The position numbers were made by a program, and so were the translations under genes. The notes beneath the pieces are model-generated. The model was not told where the DNA came from, searched no databases, and worked only from the letters and a program-made list of their open reading frames with translations. Below, in pieces: positions 1 through 11,360 of a stretch of 64,000 nucleotides of DNA; the stretch's first letter is position 1; each line of letters begins with the position of its first letter. The stretch comes from Echinococcus granulosus (lineage: Eukaryota; Platyhelminthes; Cestoda; Cyclophyllidea; Taeniidae): positions 244,007 through 308,006 of the forward strand of contig NW_020170428.1 of NCBI RefSeq assembly GCF_000524195.1, in the 5' to 3' direction.

Positions 1-2127
1 TTACATAATAATATCAGCCTGTTGTTAAATGCGACAAGAGATGTGATTTTCGGGCCATACGTATTGACTCCAAGAAGACGAGTCCACTGAGCTTTGGATG
101 TCAGTGAAAGACTTTCGACACTGCACTCGGAGTCTCCTCCAGCAACCACCACGCATCGATTGAAGCAGGCGATTCCTGGACGGTAGCGTTCCTTCAACAT
201 CGGACGAAGCTTCTTCCATTGCCATCCACTCTCATCTGTTGGAACTTTCATCAACATTTCGGCGTCTCTAGATAACGGTAAATTCGAATCAGCTCGATCA
301 CTTCCACCAACGACCACGATTCCGAAGTCTGCAATATTTAACGCCGACATTCCATGTCGCGCAGTTGGCATGTCTGGGAGTTTGGTGAGTCTAAATAGAG
401 TGTCTTAACTTCATCAATCCTACCCTCCACTGGCGGAGTCCAATCTTTCGCAGAAAGGAAGGCATCGTCCATGATAGTGTCCTCCAAAAATGAAAATTGA
501 GTCATTTTCCGACGTGATGCAATATTCACAGCGTGGATCTAGTGGTACAGGAGTTGTGGAGACGGAACTATCCCGAATATTCGCTGATAATAGACTACTC
601 TTTGTACCAACACTTCCAAGGACATAAAACCGACCTCAAAAGGGAAGAAATAAAATCCTCTATCCAATTTACTGTCTGATACAGCCGCTTCACCATGAAA
701 TGCAACTGGAATGTTGATCGATTCTTCCGGTTGCAGATGTGGTACGGACATTAAAGTCCAAGCTCCCGAGGTCTTATTCCATCCGTAAGTCAAAAGTACA
801 TCTCTAGAAATGGTAAAGTGTCTGTTAATTTTAGGGATAGGTGACGCTCTGAAGGTTGTGATGAAGGTGGCAGTACGGTGTCAGACCTCAACTTGTCGAA
901 TCTGTTATTCATTTTTTAAAAAGGAAAAAGTAGTGGGGGTTAAGCTGAGAGGAAAACTAGTTTCATTGCTTGCCTATTGGCGGAAAGTTGAAGGAAAGCC
1001 GAAACCTCGGCTTGATCGCGTTGCTGGTTGACTTCGTTCCAAGACTTGGTGAAGTAATTTCTGAGAAAACGGAAAGGAAACAGAGGAAGAAGGTATGGAG
1101 AGATGTAGGGACAACCCATCCCTTCATTCATCCATCCATTCTTCCATTGATATATTTTGCATCACTTAAAAATAGTCACCTACCACAATCATTCATCCCC
1201 TCCTCTCACATCCTTCAACATATTCATCCACTCACTGTGCTCACCTGCAGAGAGTAATTCTGCATATTCCTTCCCCCAGTTTCCAAAATTCCGTGAGAAA
1301 TTGAGGAGATATGCCGGTCAAATCAATCTTTGAAATAATTTTTGTAAATTCTTTTGCCCTTTTCTCCAAGTCACACACATCAAAACCGGCCTCCAGCCAC
1401 TCGGAAATGGCTCGAAATTTGGTCTCCTCACTCACACCCTCTGGTTGTTTGTTCTCTAGCAAGATCTCCAAGTACTCCGATGTTGTCTGCCGCAGTAAGT
1501 CTCGCCGAAAACACAGGTTTTCAAAATTCTTTGACATCAATGGAATGCACGCTTCCATCAGTCCACTGTTCAACGTGATATTGGCTATCGACCAAATTTC
1601 TCCTACGTTGTCCAGGGTAATCCTTTAGAGAGTCGATGTTTAGCTTTTGGAAAGGCTTTCTTTACCTTGGTCCTAAAAACTCCTCGCACCAAGAGACAAG
1701 CCTCCCGGAGCCGAGATTATGCGCCAGCATATAAAGTCGTGTGGCATTTTCCGCGGAGATTGTAAGACTGCCCGTATATGCGTAGTTGATGACTGCCTCT
1801 ACAATGCTGAATGGAGGTTAGTTGATGGACTCGAGAGAGACAGAGAGGTCTGGACATACTCCTCAGAAAACCGCTTCCATTGAACCACCATTTTACCCTC
1901 TCCTGAGGTCATTGCCTTCCGTATAAGGGGAAACCTGGCCGCCAGGATCATTCGATGCGCCTTCACGCACTTTTCATCCTTCGTCTAGAAGTCAAAAGCA
2001 TAAAATCTACCATTCATCACCCCACCATAATTCGTAGGTCGATGAGTTTTCCCTGTGTACGGAAGTGGCGAAATATGTGACCGGGAAAGCAGTCTGCATT
2101 CTCCTCCGTATACTCTAATGCCTCCAT
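1..2127 (-). CDS. BTB-BACK-kelch (KLHL) family protein, 3' part cut by window edge
   Basis: Proteins of this family are usually substrate adaptors for cullin-3 ubiquitin ligases, with BTB binding the cullin and the kelch propeller binding the substrate. I place the start at 2127. Exon 1 (2127-2026, 34 codons) holds the first BTB strand (FRTQGKLIDLRIM). A 41-base intron follows, then an exon from 1984 with AHRMILAARFP. The next BTB part, near 1800-1700, reads EAVINYAYTGSLTISAENAT. A BACK domain lies at about 1573-1260 (FENLCFRRDLL, WLEAGFDV). Kelch repeats lie at about 800-540 and 360-1, with glycine-pair motifs (GIVVVGGSD, CVVVAGGDSE) and a blade start WKKLRPMLKERYRPG. The remaining blades and the stop are beyond base 1, so the exact KLHL subtype cannot be named. 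The domain order and short introns make the family call secure; some exon borders are approximate. Confidence 0.85.
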
Positions 2128-3926
2128 GGGATGCTAAAAATGTGATGACAAGGCGCCTCGAAGTGCTTTTTGCCTTTAACACGAGCTGTGTGGGAGCTTA
2201 ATGAATGATGAGATGCGTGCTGCACGTAGAGAAGCCTGTGAGTAACCTTGACTGAGCCGAGGCAGTGAGCGGTATGTGAAGGAGATGAACAAACCTGTGC
2301 AAATTGAGAAGTGTTATTCGTTTGTGTGTATTCTTGTGCCCTAATTGATTACCATGGTTGCTATTTTATCTTTTCTTCTTGGCTGCGCAGGCACTTGTGA
2401 CCCCGCCTTTATGCTTCGGCTCGGTACCATGACATCTGGACCATGGCACTGGCTGTCCTAATGATAATTCATAAAAAGGAATTTGGAAAGGACGTCTACT
2501 AGTCCCGCGTTCTGAAGCAAAGCTATTGGCATTAAAGGCGACACAAGCCGTAGATCAGCTAGGAAAGCTTCGTCCTGGAGCTGCTAACCGTACCTGCGTA
2601 AAGATATTGATAAAGTGAGCTCGCACTACCTTCACCACCTCTCTACTGGCTGGATAGAACCCATCCAGATACGGCTGGGCAGCTCTGAAGAGAGAATGAC
2701 ATAACAAAACCTCCTTCCAGGTTTACAAATCAAACCCATTCTTTGTTAGATAACTGTGCTTTGTGGCTAGTGCTTCTACGACTAGCAGTGAGCATTCATA
2801 ATAGCTGGAATGTTCCTCCCTCTCTAAATACAGTTTTACAAACAGGCAAAATTCCTGATAAAGTGGAATTGCCAAGAGTGATATGTGACACTTGGATCAA
2901 GGATAGTTTCTGGTACAGGCAAATCCGACGTCTGGGGCGGTTGGTCTTTGTGTGCTTGTTTTACAGCCCCGACTGTGCTGTGAAGGTTAGTAATCGGTAA
3001 TGGTAAAAGGGTAGAAGGTGCTACGCTATATCAACTCAGCTAAGACAGCCTGGCCTGGCTTCAAGCCCATATGTTCGTTGGCTGTAAATATTATATCTAA
3101 GTACTTCCTTCTTTTGTCTTCTAGCGGAGGCAGGCAGCACCACAGGCGATGGATGTATAAGGAAGGATAACTGGCAATCTATTATAGCTAGGGAATCGCT
3201 TGAGTGCTTCATCATTGTACCTTTGCCTAGTGAACAAGTTGTCAGGGCTTGTCAGTAACCTACTTCCCCACTGCATGTCGAATATATATATTCTGCACGA
3301 GTATTTAGACTTCGTTCGTCTTTAGGCAAGTCTATCCGCTCTGCATTCGTTTCTTCTTGTACATCCGACAAAAATGCAAGCACGACAGCAAAAAGTGTTA
3401 AAGACTTAATGATCAACTTCATATTATGCATTAAATTGTTAAAAGGGACAAGTATTCCAAACTCTACATCTTTTGTTTAAAGATTTTGCTGGGAAAATAC
3501 CTGGCATATACTCATTTCTTGGCAGTAAAACTAATACCAGAAAAGTACTTAATTTTCAAAGTTGTAGAAAAGCAAAAAATTGCTTAGTATTTTTCACTTG
3601 AAATATTTGTTTTAACTATAAATTTGTGGGGACTAGGTTTGTTGTATTGCCAGTCTTAAGGACGCGTGATTGTCCACTGGGGATCTTAAATCGCCGTGCG
3701 CTTGCGTCATTCTTGTCTTTTTTAGCAAGTTGTTCAATTTCTCCCTACTCATGGCACTTTTTTGATCCCCAATATGTTGACATTACCGCAGACATCCATA
3801 GTTTTGTTTCCTAAGTTTTGTCTAAGTACTAGGCTAATCGTTCTTGCCTTGTTTGGAGTAGGTATGCGTTGGTATGTCGATACTTATTCTGACGAAATAT
3901 CAGCACTATATTTTTGTGCTTAGGTG
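2128..3926. other. Intergenic region between two divergent genes
   Basis: This stretch separates the start of the kelch gene (minus) from the start of the GDPD gene (plus), so it should hold both promoters. I see no convincing exon. A plus-strand open frame at 2743-3000 has no recognisable domain. It contains one copy of the dispersed TATATATATTC-core element (2998-3345). The segment 3400-3620 is AT-rich. A TTAG acceptor-like site directly before the GDPD ATG (3921-3923) suggests a 5' UTR intron or a trans-splice acceptor. Confidence 0.5.
2998..3345 (+). repeat. Dispersed element, copy A (TATATATATTC core)
   Basis: The order of blocks matches two other places in the window (57483-57660 in reverse, 59233-59400 forward). 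The blocks are a TGGTAAAAGG start, a GCCTGGCCTGGCTTCAAGCC-like block, a short ATGTTCGT block, an ACTTCCT block and then TCGAATATATATATTCTGCA with CGAGTATTT. Copy A has roughly 100 extra bases between the ATGTTCGT and core blocks. The shared TATA-like core and lack of coding capacity would fit a solo LTR or a TRIM-type miniature retroelement, but no target duplication was established. Confidence 0.5.
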
Positions 3927-6900
3927 ATGTTGGTTGAGGTTTTGGTGGCGCTTTTGTGTGTATATTGGACCCTCTCCCTCATTCTACTGCGTTGGCCCAC
4001 TCTGCTGCACAAGAAAAAGACCACGGCGATATCCGCGACCGTTGTGTGTCATCGTGGTGGATCTGGGGAGTTCATTGAAAACACTCTCCATGCCTTTAGT
4101 AGGTTCGTGTCCCTTTCTACTGAGTTTCCTTAAAGAGGCACGTTTTTATGCTTTTTACGCATATTTAACCGTGTATTTGTTTGCCACAATCAGTTTCTTT
4201 CAGAGATCATCACTAACACAGGAAAGATCCCTAAGCTGGTAATTTGAAAAAGTGAGCATGAGACTAACTAATCACTTGAGGTCAATTCCGATTTTACTGC
4301 AGCAATAAACGGCCTCTTTGCGTAGAAATGCTGCGCAGAGGTCAAGGTGGAAATGAGTGGCGTGGATGAGCTGGAAGCACCCATTTTGAAGATACAAGTG
4401 TGCATTTACATTTTGACTTGCCAAAGTAGTTGCAAGTTCTGGTTTGCCTTTTTTGATCTTCCTTTTCCATAAGATCCAAAAACGATCGCTCTACTCTACG
4501 TGTAGGCTTGGAATGATGAGGAACTCTCTTGACATCTGACTTTAAGCGTAAGCTGGTGTGTTCTTTTCTTTCTTTCATTTTTGAATATAAGGACAATATT
4601 TTTGCTTACTTTAGAAATGACATCCATTTTCATTAACGTCTAACGCCAAAACAAAGTGCGACATAATCAACTTTTTTCCTATTAGGAAAGGCAAAATATA
4701 ATTAAATACTGTATCGGATATGATATTTTGGGTTTGGTGGTAATTAATTGATTACGAGTTAGTTTTACTTTTGATAAATGGCTTGTTGATTGAATCAAGT
4801 GGGTGAATGCTTGTCAAAACGTTTGCCATCATTAGTGGCTTCAAGCAATCATGGATTGTGGAAGAAATTTTGGTTTCTGAAGGCTGGTCAGTAGAGAAGA
4901 AGTACTGAGTCCTGTTATGCCTGTTTCTTGTTTTTTTTTCCCTGCATTAGTGAAGCATTTTTGATAACACGAGCCATTCATGTAATTTCATGTGGTTTTT
5001 CTTCCTTCCCATTCCAGTTTAACTTCTCTCTTGACATCATTTCTTGCATACTCATGCGATTGTTTATTAATTGTGAGGCAATAGCTCCCTCTTTTCCTAT
5101 CCTAAGATACAAATTCTCGCAGGGACAAGTTGTGCGGCAGTATGCGCCCTTATGTTGGCTCCTTCTTTCCCTATTTCAGTGGTGCTGGCTCAATCTGAAG
5201 ATGTTTTTGCATGCATATATTAAATTATCCTTTAGTGAATGAAAAATTGCTTTTCCTTTCTACCATGCACACGGGCACTTGAGCTGAAGTTGTGCCTTGA
5301 AAGTGTTGTCTGGGTAATGCTTTTACTATCTGGCAGGTTAACAATGACGTTTGGACATGGAAGTCGTTTCACATCGCGGGTCAGTCAGTTAGCCATCTTG
5401 CATCATCGCTTGGATATAAAACAAAGACAGTGAAGGGAAACTACTTGGTGGTATTTTGTGTATTTTCATTGGTTTATTAGTGCATTTGATGCCCACTTCT
5501 CTGACAGCCTCTACAACCACCTTTTACAGTTGAGTTAGGTGTAAGCAAGTTGGTTTGTCATCAGCGCTTGGCTCAAGGTCGACGTGTCAATCGTCACGAA
5601 ATCGAAATTGTTTAAAGAACTTGCTTCTGGAGCATTTGCCTCAAACTCACATCAAATCTCTCTCTTCCTGTGCCGCCTGCTGCGTAGAGTGGACCTCTGA
5701 ATAGCTTTTCACCTCTTTTGACGAAACTGTCATCCAGTGATTAATGGCTGTTAAAATTTGTTGGTGTAAGATGGTCTTATGCAGAGCTCTAACCTCAAGT
5801 CTGGCTCGGTCGTGCCACACGGTTGAGTCACGTAAACCATAGCCTAGATACCCTGTTTGGCGTTATTTCTACATTCTTTGTGCACCTGATTCATCCATCG
5901 CACGTCTATTTTTTCTGCCGGTATTAGCGAATCATTTATTCGTTTATCCAGTCCCTCGCCTGAAGTTCATTTGGCAATCTCCATCCCTCCGTTCCTTGTT
6001 ATTTTCCCCTTTCAACATACAATCATCATCGAACCTCGGACTAATCCCTCCATCCTCACAAGCGACGACTTCCATGTCTAGCCTGTTGATAAAGCGATTA
6101 TAAATTAAGCATTCATTTATTGTAGTTCCGTCAAACTCGGTTGCGACATGCTTGAAATCGACTGTCAGCTGACCAAAGATGAGGAGGTGGTGGTGAGTCA
6201 CGACAACGATCTTACTCGCGCTACCGGTGTTAGCAAATGTATCAGTGATCTAGCTTTCAACGAGTTGCCTCAGTACTCCGACCAATTGGCTGTCACCTTC
6301 GGATTCGGTGAGTCCCTCGCCAATCCCGCTTCAATCAGCCTTTGCCTCCTTCCTAACGCCTTCTAACACCTTGTTTCGCCTTCTTCTCTTTCACTTCCTC
6401 AGTTGATGACCAATTGCATTCACCAGCTCATGAGTTTTTCACCTGTTTCCTAGGCGTCTGTTCCTTGTTAGGCATGGTAGCTAGCAGGAATGCCAACACA
6501 ACTTTTCAATGAGCCCGCCTCCCTGCACTATGTCTTAGAGGCGACCCCTCTTTTTTCCTTTCTCCAGGTCGAGAATGCAAGGCGGAGGAGGGTGTTTCAC
6601 GCCAGATCCCCCTTCTCCGAACTGTTTTTGAGCAATTTCCTCACACACCAATCAATATTGACGTAAAGACGGACAATCCGGTGCTGATCAAGAAGATCTC
6701 AGCCCTTACCGAGGAGTTCAATCGTGTCGATATTACAGTATGGGGCAGTTTCTCCGATGCCGTGAATCGGAAGTGTCAAATGGAGAACCCGCGAATTGCC
6801 ACTTTTGTACCGATTAAACAAACTCTCAAGATTGTCTTTGCTTATTACCTAGGTCTACTGCCTTTCTTGTCCCTCTCGGATGGATTTTTTGAAGTCCCAT

Positions 6901-7517
6901 TAGTGCAAAATTTTGGGTAGGTTGTGACGCTTTTTTGTGTCTTACCACCTCCGTTAGCCGAATGCCCAATGTGGTTGAATACATCAAAGCGCGAGCTGCT
7001 AGGTGAGGCCTTGTACTCCTAGGACCTTGTGCTTGCGTCTTTTTAATTCGTTCCTTCCAATTTATTGATTATTCCTGCAGAATCCCAGCCTTCTTGAAAT
7101 GTGGCTTCACCGACGATGATTTACTTCGGTGGATTATACAATTAGCCGATTTGTGAGTTGGCGATAGGCTATATTTCATATTCTGGAAAGTTGGTAAAAA
7201 AAGCTACTTTCATTTCAGTTTGCTGATGTCGGAAAAGTTGGTTAATCACCTCAGGGCCCGCGGCATTCAGGTGTGTATTATCACTAGGATGTTGATTTCC
7301 TACTACTGATTTTGTAAGTAGCGCTGCCCCATTGTACATCTCATTTTAGGTGTTCTATTGGGTGTGTAACACGGAAAAGGACTACGATAAGGCCTTCTCA
7401 ATGGGACGCGTCGCTGTGGTGACGGATTATCCTAGTCAACTAATGCATTACCTTGGGCAGCATCCAGAGATCCAACGGGGTACATTCTCTTCGAAGGCTC
7501 TGCCTAGTGATACCTAA
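3927..7517 (+). CDS. Glycerophosphodiester phosphodiesterase (GDPD1/GDE4-like)
   Basis: Vertebrate members of this group (GDPD1/GDE4, GDPD3/GDE7) are membrane-anchored lysophospholipase D enzymes that cut lysophospholipids to lysophosphatidic acid plus the head group. Seven exons splice in frame to about 347 residues: 3927-4102, 6126-6307, 6568-6916, 6958-7002, 7081-7152, 7219-7270 and 7350-7517. Residues about 2-24 form one N-terminal transmembrane segment. The GDPD catalytic motifs follow: CHRGGSGEFIENTLHAF (catalytic His, Glu/Asn), then MLEIDCQLTKDEEVVVSHD (metal-binding Glu-x-Asp and second catalytic His), then INIDVKTDN. A second hydrophobic stretch is FAYYLGLLPFLSL. The C-terminus has the conserved VFYWVCNTEKDY and VVTDYPSQLMHYL. 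Length and exon phases agree with the family. The first intron is 2 kb and shows no other gene. STEEP1 follows 558 bases downstream on the same strand. Confidence 0.92.
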
Positions 7518-8075
7518 TTGTTTTGGTGGGGACTTTTTAGTTTCTTTTATTTGCTTGTGAGCTGGTATGAGTGCCAAAAGGCATATCATTTGCGGTTTCT
7601 CTTGTTAGTCCCTCTGGGTGTGTCGACCGGCCTTGGAGGCGGGAGTGCGGCCATAGCGAGGTCGCTCTGGGTTTGGGGGCGGATTTTTTTATCAACGATA
7701 TCTCTGGGTCGCAGGCTTGGTACAACCTCCTGAGTCAGGTGCTGGATAGTTTTGGTAGGAAAGACCAGTGGTTAACGCATTAAGAGGATCTGGCAGAAAA
7801 AACTTATGGCTGAAAATGAAGGCAAGAGTGTTTAAATGACAAAAACTATGTAATGCAAACTAGCTAACTTAGTGACGATTTCAGAAATATAGGGATAAAT
7901 ATTGCATTGGTGATAAAAATTCGAAGCAACGGGCAGGCAAATTTTTTAAATTTTGCACGTTGCATTTAAAAGGCATTAGCAAAAATAACAGCATTTGTTC
8001 AAATTGGTGAAAGTTGGCGGCCTTCTCTAAAAGGGTTGGTTTGTGGTTGGGTGAGTTGATACCTGTTTGTTATAG
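7518..8075. other. Spacer between GDPD-like and STEEP1 genes
   Basis: 3' UTR of the GDPD-like gene plus the promoter and 5' UTR of STEEP1. An apparent open frame at 7571-7783 has no family resemblance. The segment 7790-8030 is AT-rich with no structure that I can name. Confidence 0.4.
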
Positions 8076-9255
8076 ATGAATAAAGACCCCAAGCCTCGCG
8101 TTCGGAAGCGAGTGACACACATTGTCACAGACAATAAAGACAGACACAATTATGGTAGTGAAAAACCTCTCTTCATCTACTGCTGTATCTGCGGTCAAAT
8201 GGCTCTCATACTTGACTGCCCTATTGAGAAACTCCCCGAGCGTCCTCGGGACAAATCTAAAGTTATTGACGTTCGAAAACGCGCTCACAAAGTAATAGCA
8301 ACTGAAGCTAGTGCTTCCAGCTGTGTCTATATTCGTTGGCCCGATGGAATAGAAAAACAATTTCGTCGATATTGCAAAAGTTGCGGTCTTCTTCTCTTTT
8401 ATCGTCACAGTGTTAAGAACCATGTGGTTTGTAGTGCCTACTCACTTCTGAATCCTGGGTGCTTAGGCTGAGTTCATAGTTAGTGATGCCTTGACTATGC
8501 AAGAAGGGAATATTGGCCTCTCCGCCTCGGCATTGGCAACAAGAACTGCGAAATTGGATGGTACCGACGCTGGCGAGGCAAACGTGAAGCTTTTGACAGC
8601 TTTAGCATCACAGGCCGAGGCGATGGCTCAGCAGAGCGGCTCTATGCCACCGCCAGTCAATCCCCTCTCCTATCTCAATTCGTCTAGTTCTAATAGTTCA
8701 AAATTAAGGCGATCAGTCCAGCAGCAGGAGACTACTCAGGGTGTTGATACTGCAGTCACAGTGTCCACAATCGAGGACGAGGAGGAGGAGGCAGAGGCGA
8801 GGGAGGTTGCTGATTCCTACGCTGCGAACGTCCGGGTCATCGAGGCACAGATGATTCGTCGGGGTATCATCAAAAGACGTTTAGTGGATGAGGTAGTGTT
8901 AAATTTGCTTTAAAACCATTTTGCAACATGTTAAGTTAGATTTGGAACTTGTTTTTTGTATTTGTGAGAATTCCCAATCCCAATTTGTGTTTGGAACTTG
9001 TGACACTGGTAGTGACCTTGTCAAGAGGATCAGTTGGGAAGCTTTCATTTTGGCATTTAAAAAGGCGTTACCTGTTTTTACCTTGCACCTTCGGTGTCAA
9101 AAGCTTGTGAAATTGTTGCTGATGTTTGTGACCCGCAAACATCCTGTTTTACACATTCGTTCCTCGGCTAATTGCCAGTACTTTTGTCATTTTTCTTTTA
9201 GGCGAATGAACAAGCCGCGAAGCGTAGAGTTCGCGGTACGTTGATAGAGAAGTAG
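8076..9255 (+). CDS. STEEP1: STEEP1 / CXorf56 homologue
   Basis: Human STEEP1 promotes exit of STING from the ER, and the family is also found with spliceosomal complexes. Flatworm STING signalling is uncertain, so the older splicing-associated role is at least as likely here. Three exons give 276 residues: 8076-8426, 8467-8892 and 9202-9255, with a 40-base first intron. The N-terminal part holds the conserved zinc-type cysteines ([14 protein letters not shown] and [12 protein letters not shown]) and the signature [15 protein letters not shown]. The C-terminal part holds [20 protein letters not shown] and the basic end ([13 protein letters not shown]) typical of the family. A Ser/Gly/Ala-rich insert in exon 2 (about residues 135-200) is longer than in vertebrates. 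All phases fit and the stop is clear. Confidence 0.93.
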
Positions 9256-11360
9256 CTATACGTGGTTCGGAGAAGTCAAGGAATTATACATATTCTTATT
9301 GTCATTTGTCCTTGCCACACCATGAAGTATGCATATTTTGCTGCGTTTCTTCTGCATTTTGTGTTATTTTTTCTTAATGTGGCTGTCCTGCTGTTTCATG
9401 ACCTTTCGACTATAATGGTATTCCTTTAAGCTAGTAGATTCCTACTTGTTATTTGTCTCCCTGGGTGTTAATTTCCATGTCGACTATTGACTTTCTACCG
9501 TGGCTGCGACCTTCCAGTCGGTCCGCGTGTTGTGTGTTGCTCGGTTATGTCCACTCACAAAGGTGCGTGTGTGTGCGCATTTAGCAGCGTTTGGTGATGA
9601 GGGGGATTTCTGGTGAGCTAATTGCACGTCCGCTCGTACCTACACTCGAAGGCATCAGCGTGGCTCCACGTCACTAATGATTCTTGTTGTGCTGGCCCTG
9701 ATCTCGCGGTGGCTATTTCCGTGAACATTGGATCTCGTGGAATGTATCTTCAATGTTGGCCAACTGACCAATCCGTATTTGGTCGTAAACCTGGGCAAAG
9801 GTCGAATTGTTTCGTGGGATCAGCGCGCGGTCATTGAGAAGTGGGAGCATTTGCACGCTTTTACTTCCTGCCAGAGTGGGAGATCCGAATAATTCCCCGA
9901 ATCAAGGAGGGTTTTGGCAGAACGTGTTGCGAAGCCTGGGCTCATCGTCTCCATGGGAGTTCTGGATGTCTGGCGATAACGCAGTGAAGCAGGTGGCTCG
10001 AGGATGGTTTAGCTGCACCAACAGATTTGTACAAGATGAAGTTCCTTTCTGGATTATACCAAAGAAGGTGCATCTGTCACACCTTTGACCGCTGTCTATT
10101 CCTCTATGAACACAATGGCTGGCCTTGTGGCGTGTCACAATTATTGCACCGCGTAGGTGATGACTGGCCTGTATTGATGGGAAGTGGTGTAAGTGACACA
10201 TTGGCTAGACGAGCCGAGGTAATTAGTAGTTGGTACAGTGCATATTGTTCACCCTATTGTTCACTCAATTCCAAGTAATTTTTTGGCAATCAAGCTAAAA
10301 GTGCACCTTTTTAAAAAATGTAAACATCACACATATATTCGGGGACCTCAAAACCTAGGTAAGCCAATCTCAATACATACTTGCAACTAGCATTAACTGA
10401 CGGGCTACGCTATATTCTCGTACGGAAAGGAGGACGTCTTTAATTAGTTGCTAACATAAGAAGACATAGTTGTTTAGTCGATGCGTAATCCGGATAACTT
10501 AAATATGCCATGATAAAATGTTGCCTGCTTTGCTGAATCACTGTAAAAGTGGCAATAACATTCCAGATACACGATGAAAATATTAACTGAATAAAAGTCT
10601 ATTATGTAAACAAAACTGTAAGCAAAGCTACCGTGAATTCATAAAGTAATTTTTTAGGTTTAAAAAATTTTTTGCCTTTAAAAGTGTTGTTTTTTACTGT
10701 TAGACAATTTAAAAATAGCTCTTGTAGTGTTTTTTTTTTAACTCTGCATTGAACTGCGCGGTCCTTCGGTCCCCTCAGGCTGCGGCCCTATGTTCAATGT
10801 ATGTGGGCCGGTGCTCGGCAATTTTATGCTTTTCTGGCCTATCATGACGTCAGAGGCAAGGGATTCGAGGTATCGCATCACAAACCCCATAGTTCTATTC
10901 GCCATTCACTGTACTAAGCAACAACTTATTTCACAGGAACTACAAACATAAGTTACTCAAGTCCTAGATTCCACTGTCGCTTCCACCCATTTCGCCCCGA
11001 TGCAGTTAGCACCGTGTATCTTTAACGGAAGTTAGTCCAGTTACAGCTGCAGAATTTGTCAGCTGCTGCACTCCTCCCAAATTCCTCGTCAATGCATCCG
11101 CAAAGGCTCCACACGATCTCAATCGCGTACGCTACCGAGCCTTTTGTACGTCGTTCCACTGATAATTTATACTTGTGCATGCAAATTTAAAAAGGTAAAG
11201 CGCAACTGCTGATTTTTCACTTTGTGTTACCATCATCATTATGCTCTCTTGAAAGACATATGTGTAGGGGATTTTGTCAAAGGGTGAATATGGAAAAAAA
11301 AAACAGGAAAAGAGCAGAAGGCAAATGGGGATACCACCAGTCCACTGTACATTATTCGAC
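9256..11360. other. Convergent intergenic region, STEEP1 / PI3K-C2 3' ends
   Basis: About 2.1 kb between two convergent genes. The segment 10280-10740 is AT-rich and without open frames. At 10740-10860 there is a GC-rich patch with short self-complementary stretches (for example GGTCCTTCGGTCC), of unknown nature. A short orphan open frame is annotated separately at 9725-9892. No confident gene was found. Confidence 0.45.
9725..9892 (+). pseudogene. Orphan open frame, possible exon relic with a WD-like motif
   Basis: This frame, bounded by TGA and TAA, encodes 55 residues including FNVGQLTNPYLVVNLGKGR directly followed by IVSWDQRAVIEKWEHLHAF. The hydrophobic-GKGR-hydrophobic-SWD pattern resembles one blade of a WD40 propeller. 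I could not match it to a named family and found no flanking exons in phase. It could be a fragment of a decayed gene, an isolated exon of an unrecognised gene, or chance. Confidence 0.25.

Noticed and set aside
9902..10201. 99-codon minus-strand frame in the STEEP1 / PI3K-C2 spacer
   Set aside because: Cys/His-rich by chance, no motif spacing of a zinc finger and no neighbouring exons.
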